Below, one piece after another: positions 8,279-10,243 of a DNA stretch of 10,243 nt. A model generated the notes under the pieces. It was not told where the DNA came from. It ran no database searches and saw only the letters and a list, made by a program, of their open reading frames with translations. The DNA comes from Phoronis ovalis (Eukaryota; Phoronida; Phoronidae). The position numbers and the translations under genes were made by a program. Position 1 is the stretch's first letter, and each line of letters begins with the position of its first letter. The DNA lies in contig JAOXYB010066001.1 of NCBI GenBank assembly GCA_028565635.1, forward strand, positions 1 through 10,243. The letters are read 5' to 3'.

Positions 8279-8332
8279 ATATGCTTATGGTAATATAGTT
8301 CCAACAAAGATTCTGTCCTTGGCACAGTAAGA

Positions 8333-8426
8333 TATCGAAAAAGTTGGCATGATAAAAAGGTGGCGTTGGCACCGCGTGAAAACACCGCGTAAAAACAAAA
8401 CGCGGAAAGTGCCAACTTTTTTGATA
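8333..8426. repeat. 94-bp inverted-repeat unit with 17-bp arms and a structured G+C-rich interior
   Basis: The left arm TATCGAAAAAGTTGGCA (8333-8349) pairs with the right arm TGCCAACTTTTTTGATA (8410-8426) at 16 of 17 positions; the odd one can form G-U in RNA. Inside are a second GTTGGCAC (8365-8372) that can compete for the right arm, two copies of ACCGCGT, and an ACGCGG that can pair with them. It could be a very small MITE-like element or a transcribed hairpin. The open frame 8173-8415 on - crosses it and is not credible as a gene. Confidence 0.6.
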
Positions 8427-8961
8427 ACTAGACAATGGCTTCAGAATTTAAAATTCAAAATTTAAAAATATTTGCGTTAATCTGAAATTCCAGGTCATCG
8501 AATAACAAGAAAAACAAGCGCACAAATTGAAATAATAATTACTGCTACAGGGAGTTTGTTTCTTTTTTATTTCAAAGTTAATCTTGACAACTTAGAAGAG
8601 TCATTTTCACTTATAAGCTCAATCTAAGTCGCGTAGAAACAAAAGTATTATGCAAATACGGTTTCACAAGAAGAATTAGACAAGCATTTCACATTGAAAC
8701 TAGAAATCAGTCAAACAGTTTTTGTATCGACAGATATTTTTCAAATTGTTTAAGACCTAGGGCAAGCACAACTCAGAGATGGTATTTGCTCATGCTCGAA
8801 CATACATGTAGGGTTTTAAAATCTTGCTGTTCGGCAATCTACAATTCGTGATTTGTTCTTTTTTCCTCTTTTTGAGCAGTTTTTTCTGATTCTTTTTGTT
8901 TAAAGGGAGATCGACGTGGAAGAGATTAAAACAAATATTATTATTCAAAAATAAAATGTAC
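8427..8961. other. AT-rich DNA without a recognised gene
   Basis: Only low-complexity runs such as the AATTTAAAATTCAAAATTT stretch near 8448 are visible. There are no credible exons on either strand. Confidence 0.6.
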
Positions 8962-9001
8962 CAAAATTGATGGGATTATTTGAGCTAGGGCAAAATTATG
9001 A
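8962..9001 (+). repeat. Dispersed 40-bp repeat, copy 2
   Basis: This is the partner of 4107-4146, in the same orientation and 80% identical. It lies in DNA with no recognised gene, and the flanks are unrelated to those of copy 1. Confidence 0.5.
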
Positions 9002-10243
9002 ATTACATCATTTGTGTATATCATTTGTGATTGAGTAATTTTCCTGGAGTAATCTACAAAGTGGTGGTGGTCATAGCTGCACGAAATATTAACTGGCAGA
9101 GTAAGATACATTGTAATAATCTTCAGTGCTAATACATTGTTTCTGTAAAAAGTAACCATATGATAAATAATTATTTGAACGATAATCTGAAATAGTTATG
9201 ATTTTAAAGGTATATCCATTCATACGCTAATTTATATTTTTGACAATCTTTAGTTTAAGGAGACTGGCTCTATTTTCATTATAAAAATAAATATGTTGTT
9301 TTTACTAGTCTATAGGAAGATAGTATTACACAACATATGGAGCACGGTAAGCCAAGTTTATAATTTTCCCACGCTGAAATCTATCGTTGTCAAGGTGAAA
9401 TAAACGTTCAACAAATGATACGAAAACATTTTACTTTTTCTAGGAATGACAAATTTCCATAGGAACTAAAAAAATAAATAAATAAGTAGAGCCAGCGATC
9501 ATTTGGAAATTTGATACACTATCCTCACAAAAATGTGAAATTTTGTTGGAACATATTGACTGCCCCCCCCCCCCCGGCACCACTTATCAATTAACGCCTA
9601 ATAATCTCACACTATCTACATAATAAAACCAATCACTGGCAGCTATAATTAACAGTAAACTTATCTCATGATTACAGACTATCTCGGTCAATTTTTTATC
9701 TTTCTACATAATCTAATTTTATTAACAAAGGTGTGTTTCTGTATGGGAGTATGTTATGTGCAATTTATATCTGAGATACAGATTTAATAATCCCATTGGT
9801 TGGAGGACTTGCAGGAACTTTAATGCATCACCACCAATTTTACCATTACTTTGTAAATTAAATTAAAATGTTTGGGTATTAGAAATATATAATTTATTTT
9901 AATAATCTGAGACACTGTTTTGTAGTTGTGTGTAAGTTCCAACTTTATTCACGAAGACATTTTCGCTTTTGATTACAGCGTTTTTTAAATTTAACGTTTT
10001 TTACCACAAAACATGGATTTACACGTCATAGGACCTATACAGATTTGCTTTACACATTTTAATAAGTAAGCATGGAAAGGAATGTCTAATAACAAGAACA
10101 AAAAGATTAAGGCCCATTATACATTTAATCTTTGTATCCACTGTACCATTCAAATGTGCGCTTTATCGAAATAACCACAGAATAAACAAATCGACCACAC
10201 AGTCTCTCAGTACAGTAGTTCATTTAAATTTGAAAATAGCCTC
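9002..10243. other. AT-rich DNA without a recognised gene; simple repeats
   Basis: This holds a run of 13 C at 9563-9575 and a short AAAT repeat around 9471-9486. The frame 8941-9159 on - overlaps the dispersed repeat and shows no family features. I see no tRNA or rRNA signature. Confidence 0.6.
9563..9575 (+). repeat. Homopolymer of 13 C
   Basis: A run of 13 C follows ACTG and is followed by GGCACCAC in otherwise AT-rich DNA. The same ACTGCCCCCC start occurs at 2747-2755 on the same strand, where C6 is followed by TGG and C5. Length may be unreliable in an assembly. Confidence 0.85.

Noticed and set aside
8173-8415. 80-codon frame on the minus strand that starts with a hydrophobic stretch
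   Set aside because: It runs through the tandem 19-bp units and the hairpin interior, so its sequence is explained by repeats; no splice context supports it.
9264-9495. CTGGCTCTA (9264-9272) and TAGAGCCAG (9487-9495) as ends of a 232-bp mobile element
   Set aside because: The match is only 9 bp, similarity does not extend inward, and no target duplication is visible.
1-10243. CRISPR array, tRNA, rRNA, bacterial operon or viral genes
   Set aside because: No regularly spaced repeats, no tRNA box or cloverleaf, no rRNA-like stretch, and no recognisable viral or transposase protein was found on either strand.

Overview
The window looks like animal nuclear DNA. It is about two-thirds A+T, genes are split by GT..AG introns, there are no bacterial-style operons, and the one recognisable protein is a metazoan Patched-related (PTCHD3/PTR-like) membrane protein. 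Low G+C, small exons and frequent short palindromes would suit a lophotrochozoan such as a bivalve mollusc, but that placement is an inference. All coding sequence I can support lies on the minus strand, in the left 4.5 kb.

Layout, left to right on +. Positions 1-213 are intron or flank. Positions 214-546, 1350-2416 and probably 2875-2930 are exons of the Patched-related gene. It is read right to left and runs off the left edge, so only about its N-terminal half (485 complete codons in the spliced model) is here: TM1, the first glycosylated extracellular domain, and TM2-TM6, which form the sterol-sensing domain. Intron 547-1349 hides a cysteine-rich, exon-like open frame (632-780). Upstream, 3067-4455 holds four exon candidates of a second minus-strand gene for a small secretory/type I membrane protein: signal peptide, short ectodomain piece, a 31-nt microexon, and a transmembrane/tail exon. 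At least one internal exon of that gene is unresolved. From about 4560 to 10243 I see no convincing gene, only repeats, hairpins, low-complexity DNA and one unexplained 67-codon frame.

The most interesting point is the junction of the two genes. The second gene's stop lies only 137 bases from the putative first Patched exon, and no AATAAA or ATTAAA lies between them on the minus strand. A strong splice donor sits inside the transmembrane exon. Phases match across 3147/2914 and 2875/2416, so the type I membrane segment could be spliced in frame onto the Patched-like protein, and the topology would be valid. This needs transcript data. Two genes in tandem is the simpler reading.
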